Origin: Anaerolineae bacterium
GTDB lineage: Bacteria > Chloroflexota > Anaerolineae > Promineifilales > Promineifilaceae
Assembly (NCBI GenBank): GCA_019637635.1
Contig: JAHBVI010000002.1
Span: 62,001-126,000, forward strand
DNA length: 64,000 bases
Direction: 5' to 3'
Shown: positions 42,969-52,779 of the stretch, in pieces
How positions within the stretch are numbered: position 1 is the stretch's first letter
Layout: each line of letters opens with the position of its first letter
Notes under the pieces: model-generated
The model's input: only the letters and a program-made list of their open reading frames with translations
Told to the model about the DNA's origin: nothing
The model's database searches: none
Program-made: the position numbers and the translations under genes

Positions 42969-43682
42969 ATGGCTACCATTCTGGTTATAGATGACGATGA
43001 ACTGGTGTCTCGCACCTTGCAGCGTGTCCTGAAAACTTACGACCACACCGTCATGGTGGCAAACAGTGGCACCGAAGGGTTACAACTGGCCCACCGCCAC
43101 CCCCCGGACCTGTTCATTCTGGATATTATGATGCCCGGCATGGATGGCTACCAGGTGTGCCGGCAGGTGCGCGGCGACCCGTTGTTGAAAGAAATTCCGG
43201 TGTTGTTCCTCACCGCCAAAGCCAAAGACGAAGACAAAATTGAGGGATTCCGCGCTGGCGCCGACGATTACCTGGTGAAACCATTCAACATGGAAGAACT
43301 GCAACTGCGTGTGCGCGCCATTATGCGCCGCATTCAGCCCAAGACCGAAGTTGTGACGCCACCGGTAGAAGTGGTTGCCGGGCAGGCTGTGCTGGATACA
43401 CGCAGCTTCAAAGTGACTACCCCTCATGGCGTGGCCTTGCTGACCAATGTGCAGTTTGACCTGCTCTATCACCTGATGAGCCATGCCGACCAGGTATTCA
43501 ACAGCCAGCAGCTTTTACAAGATGTATGGGACTATCCCCGCGACACCGGCAGCCCCGAACTGGTGCGCGCCCACATCAAAAACCTGCGTGAAAAAATTGA
43601 ACCCATCCCCAACGAACCACGCTATATTCTTACCGTGCAGGGGCATGGGTATACGTTTACCACAACGCCAGAAGAGAATTAG
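42969..43682 (+). CDS. OmpR-type response regulator
   Basis: 237 residues. Receiver domain 1-120 with acidic pocket DDDE, phospho-Asp in LFILDIMMPGMDGY and Lys in DDYLVKPFNMEE. C-terminal winged helix about 135-232 (LTNVQFDLLYHLM, then SPELVRAHIKNLREKI and GHGYTF), as in OmpR/PhoB. Partner kinases are likely the divergent 39728 hybrid kinase or the downstream REC-kinase. AGAGGAG precedes the ATG. Promoter: TG-n-TATACT. Confidence 0.93.
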   Translation: MATILVIDDDELVSRTLQRVLKTYDHTVMVANSGTEGLQLAHRHPPDLFILDIMMPGMDGYQVCRQVRGDPLLKEIPVLFLTAKAKDEDKIEGFRAGADDYLVKPFNMEELQLRVRAIMRRIQPKTEVVTPPVEVVAGQAVLDTRSFKVTTPHGVALLTNVQFDLLYHLMSHADQVFNSQQLLQDVWDYPRDTGSPELVRAHIKNLREKIEPIPNEPRYILTVQGHGYTFTTTPEEN

Positions 43683-43737
43683 AGATTGGAGATTGGAGAG
43701 TCAATCTCCAATCTCCAATCTCCAATCTCCAATCTCG
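43682..43737. repeat. GAGATTG heptamer hairpin between the regulator and kinase genes
   Basis: A 5' arm with two to three GATTGGA units and a 3' arm with four CAATCTC units are separated by GTCAA; they pair over about 16 bp. The kinase ATG (43738) follows the last unit directly, with no ribosome binding site between. Confidence 0.85.
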
Positions 43738-45804
43738 ATGTCAGCCACTCCCCCCATCTCAGAAATCAACCCACCTCCCTCCCATCTGCTCATTGTGGAT
43801 GATGAGCCAGAGATTGCCGAGTCGCTGGCCGATTACCTGATTAAGAAAGAAGGTTTTGACGTCTCCATTACCAGCGATGGGGAACAGGCAATTTCATTTT
43901 TGGAATCCACCGTACAAAATCAGACGGAAATTGACCTGGTATTGCTGGATATGCGGATGCCCAACCTGTCTGGGTTGGATGTGCTGACGTGGATTCGGGA
44001 ACACCCCGACCTGCGCTATACGCGGGTGGTGCTGCTGACGGCGGCTGCCGGCAGCAGTGAAAAAGTGGAAGCCCTGACGGCAGGGGCGGATGATTACATC
44101 ACCAAACCATACCGCCCCCAAGAACTGCTGGCACGGGTGAAGACGATTTTGCGCACACAGCAGTTGGAAAAGCAGTTGCAGCGACAGGGGCAGCAGTTGG
44201 CCGGGTTGAATCGGCTGGCGCAAACAGTGGCGGCCAAGCTGGAGCAGGCGGAGATTTTGGAAACGGCCGTTGGAGGCATGCGTACCCTGGTAGAAGTGGA
44301 ATTGGCCACCGTGCTGCTGTTGGAAGGGGGCAAACTGCGCTATAAAAATTTGCGCAACCAGGATGGGGATGTGCCGGTGACGGCGCTGCCCTCCATTCCC
44401 ACAGATGAGGGCATGATGGGGTTGGCTTTTACCGAACAAACGGCCGTTTACCTGAACCATGCGCTCACCGACGGCCGTTACCAACCCACCACCGACGCCC
44501 CACCCAACTATGACGTACAGTCGCTTATCATCGCCCCGCTGTTGGTGCGTGGGCGGGCCGTGGGCGTCATGTGTGGGTATAACAAGCTTGACGGCCGTTT
44601 TTCTGACTTTGACCTGGACATCTTTAACTCGCTGGCCAGTTCCGTCAGCGAAGCGGTGGAAAACGCCTGGCTTTTCCAGCGCATCCGCCAGCGCCAACAA
44701 GAACTGCTGGAAAACCGTAATACCTTGCAGGCGCTCATTGACGGCATCCCCAACCCCATTTACACCATCAACGATGCGTGGGAACTGGTGGCAGTAAACA
44801 AGAGCAAGATAGATGAACTGCACGTCACCCTGGATGAACTGGTGGGGCGGGTATGTTATGAAGCGTTTTACGGCCGTGCCACCCCCTGCCCCCATTGCCT
44901 CATGGCCCACACCCTCAGCGAAAAAGAAGCCTGTCACTGGACGGTCAACTATAAAGGCGAAGACCACCTGCCCCGCGAATGGGACGTCAATGCCTACCCC
45001 ATCCCCGGCAAACAGGCCAGTACCGCCCGCGCCGTCATCGTCTGGCAAGACCGCACCGAAGAACGGCGGCTGGAAAGCTCCCTGCTGCAAGCGGGCAAAC
45101 TGGCTGCCATCGGCCAATTGGCTGCCGGCGTGGCCCATGAAATCAACAATCCTCTCACCGCCATCAACGCCAACGCCGAAATCCTCAAATTGACCATCCC
45201 GGTGGATGATGATAATTACGAATCGGTAGACCTGATACAGCAGGCTGGGGAGCGGGCAACCAGGGTCGTGCGGGGTCTATTAGACTTTGCCCGGCAAGAA
45301 CAGTATGACTTTACTCCCGACGACATCAACAAATCTATTCGCCAGACATTGGCGCTGGTGCAATACCAACTTCTTACGGCCGATACCCAGGTAATACAAA
45401 ATATGGCCGACGATCTGCCGCGCGTCATCGCCAGTTGGGAGCATCTGAAAAGTGTCTGGCTCAACCTGATCATCAACGCCCGTGACGCCCTGCAACAATT
45501 ACCTCAAAACCGCCAGATTGAAATAACCACCCGGCTGGCGCCCGATCCCAATTATGTGCAGGTGTTATTCCGCGACAATGGCAAAGGAATGACGGCGGCA
45601 GAACTGGCTCATATTTTTGAACCGTTTTATACTACCAAAGACCCCGGTAAAGGCACCGGCCTGGGGCTGGCTACCAGCCACCGCATCATTGAACAACATG
45701 GCGGTGAAATTAACGTAGTGAGCGCCCCCGGAGAAGGGGCCACGTTTATTGTCCGGCTGCCGGTGAATAACAATAGAGATCAGAGGTTGGCGATTAGGGA
45801 TTGA
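43738..45804 (+). CDS. REC-GAF-PAS sensor histidine kinase
   Basis: 688 residues. N-terminal receiver 15-130 (LLIVDDEPEIAESL, phospho-Asp in LLDMRMPNLSG, Lys in DYITKPYRPQE), coiled coil, GAF about 165-320, PAS 325-440 with a CPHC motif, HisKA with GVAHEINNPL (about 463) and HATPase with IINARDALQQL, NGKGMTAAEL and GKGTGLGLATSH. A kinase that carries its own receiver at the front can take phosphate from another kinase, for example the 39728 protein. The C-terminal RDQRLAIRD is encoded by the next repeat. Same operon as 42969. Confidence 0.92.
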   Translation: MSATPPISEINPPPSHLLIVDDEPEIAESLADYLIKKEGFDVSITSDGEQAISFLESTVQNQTEIDLVLLDMRMPNLSGLDVLTWIREHPDLRYTRVVLLTAAAGSSEKVEALTAGADDYITKPYRPQELLARVKTILRTQQLEKQLQRQGQQLAGLNRLAQTVAAKLEQAEILETAVGGMRTLVEVELATVLLLEGGKLRYKNLRNQDGDVPVTALPSIPTDEGMMGLAFTEQTAVYLNHALTDGRYQPTTDAPPNYDVQSLIIAPLLVRGRAVGVMCGYNKLDGRFSDFDLDIFNSLASSVSEAVENAWLFQRIRQRQQELLENRNTLQALIDGIPNPIYTINDAWELVAVNKSKIDELHVTLDELVGRVCYEAFYGRATPCPHCLMAHTLSEKEACHWTVNYKGEDHLPREWDVNAYPIPGKQASTARAVIVWQDRTEERRLESSLLQAGKLAAIGQLAAGVAHEINNPLTAINANAEILKLTIPVDDDNYESVDLIQQAGERATRVVRGLLDFARQEQYDFTPDDINKSIRQTLALVQYQLLTADTQVIQNMADDLPRVIASWEHLKSVWLNLIINARDALQQLPQNRQIEITTRLAPDPNYVQVLFRDNGKGMTAAELAHIFEPFYTTKDPGKGTGLGLATSHRIIEQHGGEINVVSAPGEGATFIVRLPVNNNRDQRLAIRD

Positions 45805-45843
45805 CAGTGATCTCCAATCGCCAATCTCTAATCTCTAATAACC
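45776..45843. repeat. GATTAGGGATTG / CAATCTCTAAT repeat
   Basis: Diverged heptamers of the GAGATTG family span the kinase stop and the gap to the PucR gene. The two sides are partly complementary. Confidence 0.75.
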
Positions 45844-45846
45844 AAT

Positions 45847-47499
45847 ATGAGCAACCAACCTTCACATGGTGAAGTGAATATAAGTGATGTGCTGCGGCTG
45901 GCGCTGCCGCTGCAAACGGCCGTCGTTGCCGGGAAAGACCCTGCCCGCCGCAAAGTGGATTGGGTGGTTGTTCTCACTTCCTGGGACAATTTGCCCTTGC
46001 AAGCCCAGACGCACGACCTGATCATCTTGCCGCCCGCCTTGCAAGAGCGCCTCACCGATAAACTGTTTATCCCCAAATTACAGGCGCTGGCGGAACTGGA
46101 CGTGGCCGGTATTTTGTTGTTTCAAGCCGTGTCTGAACAAACGGCCGTTGAAGCCACCCGGTTAGACATACCGCTGTTGGTCGCCCCGCCAGAAACATCT
46201 ATCCGCGAAGCCAACCGCGCCATCGCTGCCTTGTTGGTAGACCGCTACGCCGCCACCACCGAGCGCGGCTTACAGCTTTACCGCACCCTGTCAGAAATGT
46301 CCCGCGAGGAGCAGGGCATTCCGGCCATGACCGATGTGATTGCCAAACTCACCGGTAAAATTGTGGTGGTGCAAGACAAACGGCTGGAAATTAAGGCGAT
46401 TAGTGTGCCCAGTTCCAACACGCTGGATGTGGAAAAAATTGTTGAGGAGCTGACACAGCGGGAAGAACTGCCCGCCGTTTTACGCAACCGCAAAGCTGCT
46501 GCCCGCGCCCGCCAGAGCCACTGGCAGCAAATTTTGCCCATCGAAAATATCGGCCGGCTGGTCAGCCCCATTATTTCCGGCGACCGGGCGCGGGGGTATC
46601 TATCGGTGATCGGTCTGGCGGATGAATTGGACTTGCTGGATGAGCAGGCGGTGGAACATGGCGCAGCCGCCTTTGCGCTGGAAATGGCCAAGGCCAAAGC
46701 CGTGAGTGAGGCTAAAAAGGCGCTGCGTGGCGACTTCCTGGAAGGGCTGCTGGCGGGTACGCTGCCCCAGCGGGAAATTGAACGGCTGGCCAGCCGCCTG
46801 GATCATGAGACGAGTACACCCCACGCGGCCATGACCTTTGCCTGGGTGCGGAAAGATGCGCCTTCGCTGCGCCGGTTGGAAACGGCCGTGAACTGGGCAC
46901 TCTCCACACACGGCCGTGCGGCCCTTGTCCACATTTACGGCGGTGTGCATATTTGCATCTTTCAAGAACTGCGCGCCGAAAATGATATGGACTCCGCCCA
47001 CGAACTGGGGCGGCGCATTTTGGAGCAGGTGCGCACCGAATTTCCCAAAGAAAGCATTGTGGCCGGCATGAGCGGTCCGGCCACTTCGCTGGCTGATTGG
47101 CCGCGCATTTACAACGAAGCGTTACAAGCCATGCAGCTCAGCGAGCGGCTGCAAATTCAGGATGAGGTGGTGGAATTTGGCAGCCTGGGCGTGTACCGGC
47201 TGCTAGGGCAGTTGGAAGATGTACCGGCGGTGCGCGCCTTCACGCGGCAAGTCATCGGTCCGCTGATCGAATATGATGAACGTCACAACAGCGCCCTGGT
47301 GCAGACCATTGACGCTTACTTTAACCATCATGGCAACATCAGCCAGACGGCCGAATCCCTCTTTGTGCATCGCAACACGCTGCTGTACCGCTTAGAGCGC
47401 ATTCAGGAACTCACCGGGCACGATCTAAACCAGGCGAATATGCGGTTGGGGCTGAATCTGGCGCTGAAACTGTGGCAACTTCGGTCAGATAAGACGTAG
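45847..47499 (+). CDS. PucR-family transcriptional regulator
   Basis: 550 residues. N-terminal PucR ligand-sensing domain (about 10-130), a middle GAF/GGDEF-like domain (about 270-430), and the PucR HTH domain at the C-terminus (about 490-545: YFNHHGNISQTAESLFVHRNTLLYRLERI). The family controls purine or sugar-acid catabolism and other carbon/nitrogen genes. It starts 42 nt after the REC-kinase and may be co-transcribed. No obvious ribosome binding site. Confidence 0.9.
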   Translation: MSNQPSHGEVNISDVLRLALPLQTAVVAGKDPARRKVDWVVVLTSWDNLPLQAQTHDLIILPPALQERLTDKLFIPKLQALAELDVAGILLFQAVSEQTAVEATRLDIPLLVAPPETSIREANRAIAALLVDRYAATTERGLQLYRTLSEMSREEQGIPAMTDVIAKLTGKIVVVQDKRLEIKAISVPSSNTLDVEKIVEELTQREELPAVLRNRKAAARARQSHWQQILPIENIGRLVSPIISGDRARGYLSVIGLADELDLLDEQAVEHGAAAFALEMAKAKAVSEAKKALRGDFLEGLLAGTLPQREIERLASRLDHETSTPHAAMTFAWVRKDAPSLRRLETAVNWALSTHGRAALVHIYGGVHICIFQELRAENDMDSAHELGRRILEQVRTEFPKESIVAGMSGPATSLADWPRIYNEALQAMQLSERLQIQDEVVEFGSLGVYRLLGQLEDVPAVRAFTRQVIGPLIEYDERHNSALVQTIDAYFNHHGNISQTAESLFVHRNTLLYRLERIQELTGHDLNQANMRLGLNLALKLWQLRSDKT

Positions 47500-47527
47500 G
47501 TACGTAGCAGAGCCACGTGCCTACGTC
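47493..47527. terminator. Hairpin at convergent PucR and zinc-ribbon gene ends
   Basis: GACGTAGGTACGT (47493-47505) pairs with ACGTGCCTACGTC (47515-47527) with one mismatch and a 9-nt loop. The PucR stop is inside the left arm. It has no clear T-run. Confidence 0.6.
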
Positions 47528-48434
47528 AGCGGTTTTTCACGGCCGTGCCACATTCCCGGCAAAACTTATCCTCTGGCCCCACGGGAGCGCCACACTCATG
47601 GCAAAACTGAACCGCTTTTACGGCCGTTTTGGGCGCGGGCGGGGTGCGCTGTGGCGGCGTTTTGCGCGGCCGTTTGTGCTGTTGGCGCAGGCTGGCTGCC
47701 TGCCACACAATGGCCATGAGAATGAGGATGCCCCCGGCAGCAGCCAACAGCAGCGGCCAGTTCGGGCCATCGCCCGTTGCCGGTGTGGTCGCTGCTGAGG
47801 TGTCTGTATTGGCGGCGGGGGTGATCATTTCCACGCTCAAGGTTGGCTGGTTCATGGTGTACTCCACCTGCACGCTGTAGGGCTGCCCGGCGGGCACGGC
47901 CGTTATCGGCAGCACATAGTAGGTAAGGCCATCCCGGCTGTTGGTGCTGCTGGAGATGGCAGCCGGTTGGGTGCGCATGTTGCTGGCGGCAGCAGGCTGC
48001 TGCACCACCACGTCTATCTCATTAACCGCCACATCTGCCAGCCAGGAAAATTCAAAGGAGTGCTGACTGCCTGCTGTGGTATACGGCATATAGTATTCCA
48101 CCCGAAAGCGTTGATCCGAAGTCACAAACGTCACGCCGTCCTCGCTGGCGGTGTACTGCACATCATCGGTCATTACATTGTCACTGGTAATGCGGGCCAC
48201 GGCGTGCAGTTCGGCTTCCGGCGGCAGGGGAATGGTGACGGTGGCGGGCAGCATGGCTGTCGCCGGCAATGTGCCGGTGAGCAGCACCAACACGGCCGTG
48301 CGGTCATAATCCGGCCATAAATCCACAGCCAGGGTTTCAATGGTGGGTGTGGGCAGTTGGGCATAAGCCGGACGGCCAAGACCGGCCAAAATCAACAACA
48401 CGATCACCAGGGCGGTGTGACGAAATAATGACAT
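47526..48434 (-). CDS. Membrane protein with C-terminal zinc ribbon
   Basis: 302 residues. Signal peptide about 1-25, an extracytoplasmic beta-rich domain of about 190 residues, one transmembrane helix near 228-248 and a cytoplasmic tail ending in a double-Cys zinc ribbon (FCHECGAPVGPEDKFCRECG). Similar layouts are known in Chloroflexota as proteins of unknown function. The zinc ribbon on the inside suggests a role linking envelope and cytoplasm. Confidence 0.75.
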   Translation of the reverse strand: MSLFRHTALVIVLLILAGLGRPAYAQLPTPTIETLAVDLWPDYDRTAVLVLLTGTLPATAMLPATVTIPLPPEAELHAVARITSDNVMTDDVQYTASEDGVTFVTSDQRFRVEYYMPYTTAGSQHSFEFSWLADVAVNEIDVVVQQPAAASNMRTQPAAISSSTNSRDGLTYYVLPITAVPAGQPYSVQVEYTMNQPTLSVEMITPAANTDTSAATTPATGDGPNWPLLLAAAGGILILMAIVWQAASLRQQHKRPRKTPPQRTPPAPKTAVKAVQFCHECGAPVGPEDKFCRECGTAVKNR

Positions 48435-48461
48435 TTGACAATCCTTTTACCACCTCAAAAT

Positions 48462-48470
48462 TGTTATAAT
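48462..48470 (+). promoter_or_regulatory. Extended -10 promoter for the 48571 gene
   Basis: TGT followed by TATAAT (48465-48470) gives TG-n-TATAAT, about 100 nt before the ATG at 48571. No good -35; a TTGACA is present 24 nt upstream, too far for a standard spacer. Confidence 0.5.
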
Positions 48471-48570
48471 CCAGGTAATCGTAGCGCAAAATGGGAGTTT
48501 TGACACCGGCGCTGAGGGATGGAATTCATCATTCATCCTTCATAATTCATAATTTTGAAGGAGGTACCAC

Positions 48571-49155
48571 ATGTCTCCAACGGTAGATATTGTCCATGAA
48601 GATTTAGATGTTCTGGCGGCGATGGCGGCCGAAATGGATGATTACCTGAAAAGCGATGTGCTATATTGGCCGATGGTGCATGGCGATATGCCCCGGCTGA
48701 CGCTGGGTGGTTATCTGATGCGCCAGCACCGGCTGCAATACCTGGCCGACATGTTAAATGAGGCGGAGCGAGAAAAGTGGGATACGGCCGTTCACCAATT
48801 TCAGGCAGCTTTAGCCGAAAAGGTGGTGCGCACCGAACAACGCGCCCACGAAGAGTTGGGGGTGCGCGCCCGCCAATGGGGGACTTATCTGAACGATGTG
48901 CAGCGGGAGCGGGCAGTAGCGGCGGTGAATTATGAAACGGCCGTAGAAAACCGTGTCATGGCCGCCGCGCTGGTTCATTTTCTGCAAACAGCACCCTATG
49001 AACTGGAAGCAGGCGCTGTGCCTAATCTGGAAATGCTGGATGCCGGACTGCGCCCCTATTGGCAGCCGGGCGAATTTGTCTGGCCGCCCGCCTGGGAAAA
49101 GGCATACCCCCAGGCGGAATACTGGTGGCTGTATGGCCGGCCGCGGCGGACGTAG
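48571..49155 (+). CDS. Unknown helical protein
   Basis: 194 residues, no recognised family. It is rich in helices and acidic residues in the first 40, with VLYWPMVHGDMPRLTLGGYLMR near 30-50 and a C-terminal WPPAWEKAYPQAEYWWLY aromatic stretch. An excellent GAAGGAGG precedes the ATG, so it is well expressed. It is monocistronic with a TG-n-TATAAT promoter. Confidence 0.7.
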   Translation: MSPTVDIVHEDLDVLAAMAAEMDDYLKSDVLYWPMVHGDMPRLTLGGYLMRQHRLQYLADMLNEAEREKWDTAVHQFQAALAEKVVRTEQRAHEELGVRARQWGTYLNDVQRERAVAAVNYETAVENRVMAAALVHFLQTAPYELEAGAVPNLEMLDAGLRPYWQPGEFVWPPAWEKAYPQAEYWWLYGRPRRT

Positions 49156-49241
49156 TTCGTAATTCGTAACTCGTAATCCGTAATCGGTAATCCGACATCG
49201 GATTACGGTTCACGGATTACGGTTCACAAACTACGGATTTC
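49154..49241. repeat. CGTAATC heptamer array with inverted half
   Basis: About six CGTAATC-like units are followed by GGATTACGG units, which together can form a hairpin. It lies between convergent genes 48571 and 49231 and reaches into the end of the latter. Confidence 0.85.
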
Positions 49242-50415
49242 GGGCGACGGACAACGACGCCGACGGCGGAATCACCGGCACATAATTCGGGTCGCGCCAG
49301 CGGGTGAAGCGAATGACCAGCCGCGCGGCCTGCCAGCCCAGGCGAAACAGCCAGGGATAACGCAGCATGTAAGCAAAACGGGCCAGTTTGGTGCGAATTT
49401 CTAACTGCTTAAACAAGGGGTCGGCCAGCACCATTTCACGATAGGTGGCAAACGAAAAGTCGGCGCGGCTAAAGGCATCGGCAATCGCCTGGGCGCCCAC
49501 CACGCCATATCCCAACGCAAACGCGATGCCCTCGCCCATGAGTGGGTCAGCCCCGGCGGCGTCGCCCACCAGAATGACGCGGGGGATGGCGAAACGGCCG
49601 TCTTTCGACCACCAGCGAATGGGGTGCCCTTTGATCTCAAAGTCATCCAGATTGCGGTTGCGTTCGGCCATTTCGTCGCGCAGCGTTTGCGGCAGGTCAG
49701 CCTTGGGCCGTTCCGGGCGGGCGCGGCTGTCGAACACGCCCCGATTCATGTATGGTTTACCCTGCACAAAACTGGGGAAATCCCAGTAATAGCCCTGTAA
49801 CTGGTGGCTGGTCATGGGGGTAAAATCAAAAATCGCCACGCCATCCCGGAATTCCGGTTGGGTGCGGGCATCTTCGGGCGTCAGCACTTCAATCAGCCGG
49901 GCCACCCGTGAATCATCGTCCCATTTCAGCCGCCGCCGCACAAAACTGCGCGAGCCATCGGCCGCCACCACCACCCGCGCCTGAAAGGTGTGGTTTTCCG
50001 TCACCACCTGTACATAGTCGTCATGGGGGATGATGTCCGTGACCGCTTCGCCCTGGTAAACGGTGACGCCGCGGGCTACGGCCGTTTGCAGCAGCCAATG
50101 GTCAAACTCCGCCCGCCGGATGATGCGGAAAACCGGGTTGCCAAAGAAGGAATAGGATACATCTTCGTACAGCAGCCGTACTTCACGCACATCAAAACTC
50201 TGCGGTTCCAGTTCCAGCCCTAACCGCGCCAGCGTGTTTAGCCCCATGTGCGTAATGCCGCCGCCGCACAGTTTGTCACGGGGATGCACCGCCTTGTCTA
50301 CCATGACGATACGGCCGGCCCAGGCCGGGTCTTGCTCAATGAGATGCAGCGCGGTGGATGTTCCCGATGGCCCCGTACCCACAATTAACACATCTATTTG
50401 CTGAATGTCCGTCAT
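49231..50415 (-). CDS. Geranylgeranyl-reductase-family FAD oxidoreductase
   Basis: 394 residues from the ATG at 50415, with GAGGAATTGGAG upstream. N-terminal FAD motif VLIVGTGPSGTSTALHL, then CGGGITHMGL, AADGSRSFVRRR and GDAAGADPLMGEGIAFALGYG, matching the geranylgeranyl reductase/digeranylgeranylglycerophospholipid reductase group. It reduces an isoprenoid or similar substrate. The C-terminal end reads VARNP, near the CGTAATC repeat. Confidence 0.88.
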   Translation of the reverse strand: MTDIQQIDVLIVGTGPSGTSTALHLIEQDPAWAGRIVMVDKAVHPRDKLCGGGITHMGLNTLARLGLELEPQSFDVREVRLLYEDVSYSFFGNPVFRIIRRAEFDHWLLQTAVARGVTVYQGEAVTDIIPHDDYVQVVTENHTFQARVVVAADGSRSFVRRRLKWDDDSRVARLIEVLTPEDARTQPEFRDGVAIFDFTPMTSHQLQGYYWDFPSFVQGKPYMNRGVFDSRARPERPKADLPQTLRDEMAERNRNLDDFEIKGHPIRWWSKDGRFAIPRVILVGDAAGADPLMGEGIAFALGYGVVGAQAIADAFSRADFSFATYREMVLADPLFKQLEIRTKLARFAYMLRYPWLFRLGWQAARLVIRFTRWRDPNYVPVIPPSASLSVARNP

Positions 50416-50430
50416 TTTCTCCAATTCCTC

Positions 50431-50490
50431 TGAGGAGATTTGGAGATTAGAGATTAGAGATTGAGTGAATCTCCAATCTCCAATCTCTAC
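50431..50490. repeat. GAGATTA/CAATCTC heptamer hairpin
   Basis: GAGATTAGAGATTAGAGATTG is followed by CAATCTC units; the arms are complementary. It lies in the gap between the FAD oxidoreductase start and the amidase stop. Confidence 0.8.
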
Positions 50491-50496
50491 TCTCTC

Positions 50497-52779
50497 TTAC
50501 CGTTGAATAACGGGCAGCATTATAGCATGGGTGAGCAAAATTGCCTGATCGGTAGAGATGTCGGCGGTGGGGTGCGCCGGTTCGGCGTTGCCGGCCGCGT
50601 CTATGGCCCGGCTGCGGAATTCATACACCTTGCTGTCCGGCGGCAAGAAGTGAGTGGTAGTGGCTAACGGGGGCAATCCGACAAAGATTGTCCAATCGCT
50701 GCTGCCCTGTGGCCGGTACTCCACAAAGTAATGGATAATGCCCGCAATCTCGTCCGTACCCGACCAGTGAATGAAGTAGCCGGGCCTGTCTGGCAATTGG
50801 TAGACAGCGTTGACCTGGGAAGTGGGGGGGGTACTGTCCAGGCGGAAGTGGGTAGCGGTGGAGGTGACGGTCTGAGAGCCACCGCCGGTTGGCTGCACGG
50901 TTGCCTTTACCCACCAATACAGATGGGCGTAATCCTGGGTAAAGGTGTGACTGTGCTGCAAGATGGCGCCTGACCAGGTCTGCTCATACACCAGATTGCT
51001 CATGGCGGCATCGGTGGCAACCTGTAACTGTGTTTGCACCACCGGCGCGGTGCTGACAATTTGCCAGGAGAATTCTACGGGGTTGGCCGTCACCCACACA
51101 TCGGGTACGGGTGTGCTGTTGAGGACTTCGCTGACGCTCTGGCCCAGATGCAGCAGCCGTATACCGTCAAACCAGACGCCACGGCCGTTGTCGGTGGTGG
51201 TCAGGTCGGTCAGGCGCAGGCGGTTATTGCTGTTGGCGGTCAGATCAAAATCGCCCACCGTCATCCACAGGCCAATGTTGGCATCCTGATTGATGGTAAC
51301 GTTGCTGGTTCCGGTGGCGTGGTAAACGGTGTAACGCGCCCCAACGGTTTCCGGCGCGCCGGTATTGCAATAGGGGGCGTAGATTTGAATGCGGTAACGG
51401 CCGTCTACCGGCACATTAAATCGCCATTCACCCCAATTTGTACTCTGGTTGGGATCGGTAGTGGACCAGGTGTAATAGGAATGTCCATTGTTACCACAGC
51501 CGCGTGGCCCTTCATACCAGTTGGAATTGCTCTTGGTAAAATTGCTGCTCATCTCGTCTATGTGAATGTATGGCGAGACAAAACCCATGCGCGAGGCCAC
51601 CGCATTGCGCAGCCAGGGCAAATAGTTGTAAGCATTGCCACCGGGACAAAGCGTATTCAATCCGCCATACACATCCCGGTGCCCCATGATGTGTGGCAGC
51701 CCCCAACTCATCTGCACCATGCGGCTGGCATCAAAGGGGTCAATATCCCGTTGGTCGGCCTTCCAGGCAAAGAGGTCGGCCAGGGCATTGAGCATGGCTG
51801 CGGGCGGTATGTTGCCGCCGCCTTCATCGGGGGAGGTAAAGTTGCCAATGAGTGAAGCGGCCATGCCGCCAGAATTGGCCGCGCCCGCATGGACGCCGGT
51901 GACATCCCATTGGAGGTAGTTGCCGTTGAGATGGCCTTCAAAGATGACGCCATTGACGTCTATCAGGTAGTTATAACCAATGTCGCCCCATCCCTGCGTG
52001 AAGGTGTGGTATTCCCATATGGCTCGCACAATGGCCGCCGAGTCGCCGCCGCTGCTGGTGACGGTGTGGTGCATCAGTAAATGGGTGTAAGTTTGATATT
52101 CCAGACCGCTGTACCAACATTCGGGCCGGATACACCAGGCGGCGCGGGTGATAACAGAGGGGCGAGGGAAATCTTCCGGGTTTTCCGGCGTCTCTGGGGC
52201 GCTGGCGGCATCCAATTCTTGCTGCCGGGCAATGAGGTCGGCAGTGGTGGGGCCGTTACTGGTGTCTATGAGTACAAAGTCAAGCTGGCGCAGCAGGGGC
52301 GCCGGCCCGCCCCAAAAGCGGGTGGCGCTGACCTGGAATTGCAGGTAATGGTGGGTTTTGTCAACCGCCGGCACGGCGACCATGTCGCCATACTGCCAGG
52401 CGTCGCCGGGTTCGTTCCAGTCGGCGTGGGCGTGAATATCGTACCATTCGCTCCACTGCTGGCCGTCGGGGCTGGTGCGTAAATGTATTTCCAGGCTGGC
52501 GCTTTCGGGCACATCGGCCAGCCAGTGGGTGACGACGGCGTTGTAGGCGATGGGGGTATGGATGATGGCGGACTGGTAGTGGGCGGTAACGGCCGTGTCC
52601 ATCATCGCCAGACCATTCGTCGTTACCTGCATCCCCTGGCTTTCGCCCCCGGCAAAGGTTTCCCCTTGAAAAGTAACAAGTTCGATGGTTGATTGGGCCT
52701 GGCTGGATTTTGTTTGTGCCCAGCCGAGGGCAACCAATAAACCGAACAGGGTAAGAATTGAAAATGTTTTAAACTTCAT
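50497..52779 (-). CDS. Secreted N-acetylmuramoyl-L-alanine amidase-like protein (PGRP type)
   Basis: 760 residues. Signal peptide 1-24, a first beta domain, then an amidase_2/PGRP domain at about 205-385: zinc His in LLMHHTV, DIGYNYLIDVNGVIFEG, and GHRDV...CPGG with the second zinc ligands. A golvesin-C-like domain follows (about 420-545), then Fn3-like repeats. The tail is IMLPVIQR, a variant of the xYLPxV end. It cuts or binds peptidoglycan, possibly of other cells. AGGAG precedes the ATG. Confidence 0.88.
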   Translation of the reverse strand: MKFKTFSILTLFGLLVALGWAQTKSSQAQSTIELVTFQGETFAGGESQGMQVTTNGLAMMDTAVTAHYQSAIIHTPIAYNAVVTHWLADVPESASLEIHLRTSPDGQQWSEWYDIHAHADWNEPGDAWQYGDMVAVPAVDKTHHYLQFQVSATRFWGGPAPLLRQLDFVLIDTSNGPTTADLIARQQELDAASAPETPENPEDFPRPSVITRAAWCIRPECWYSGLEYQTYTHLLMHHTVTSSGGDSAAIVRAIWEYHTFTQGWGDIGYNYLIDVNGVIFEGHLNGNYLQWDVTGVHAGAANSGGMAASLIGNFTSPDEGGGNIPPAAMLNALADLFAWKADQRDIDPFDASRMVQMSWGLPHIMGHRDVYGGLNTLCPGGNAYNYLPWLRNAVASRMGFVSPYIHIDEMSSNFTKSNSNWYEGPRGCGNNGHSYYTWSTTDPNQSTNWGEWRFNVPVDGRYRIQIYAPYCNTGAPETVGARYTVYHATGTSNVTINQDANIGLWMTVGDFDLTANSNNRLRLTDLTTTDNGRGVWFDGIRLLHLGQSVSEVLNSTPVPDVWVTANPVEFSWQIVSTAPVVQTQLQVATDAAMSNLVYEQTWSGAILQHSHTFTQDYAHLYWWVKATVQPTGGGSQTVTSTATHFRLDSTPPTSQVNAVYQLPDRPGYFIHWSGTDEIAGIIHYFVEYRPQGSSDWTIFVGLPPLATTTHFLPPDSKVYEFRSRAIDAAGNAEPAHPTADISTDQAILLTHAIMLPVIQR

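Noticed and set aside
43894..45138. 414-residue minus-strand ORF opposite the REC-kinase
   Set aside because: It is antisense to a gene with clear REC, GAF, HisKA and HATPase motifs and has no family features itself.
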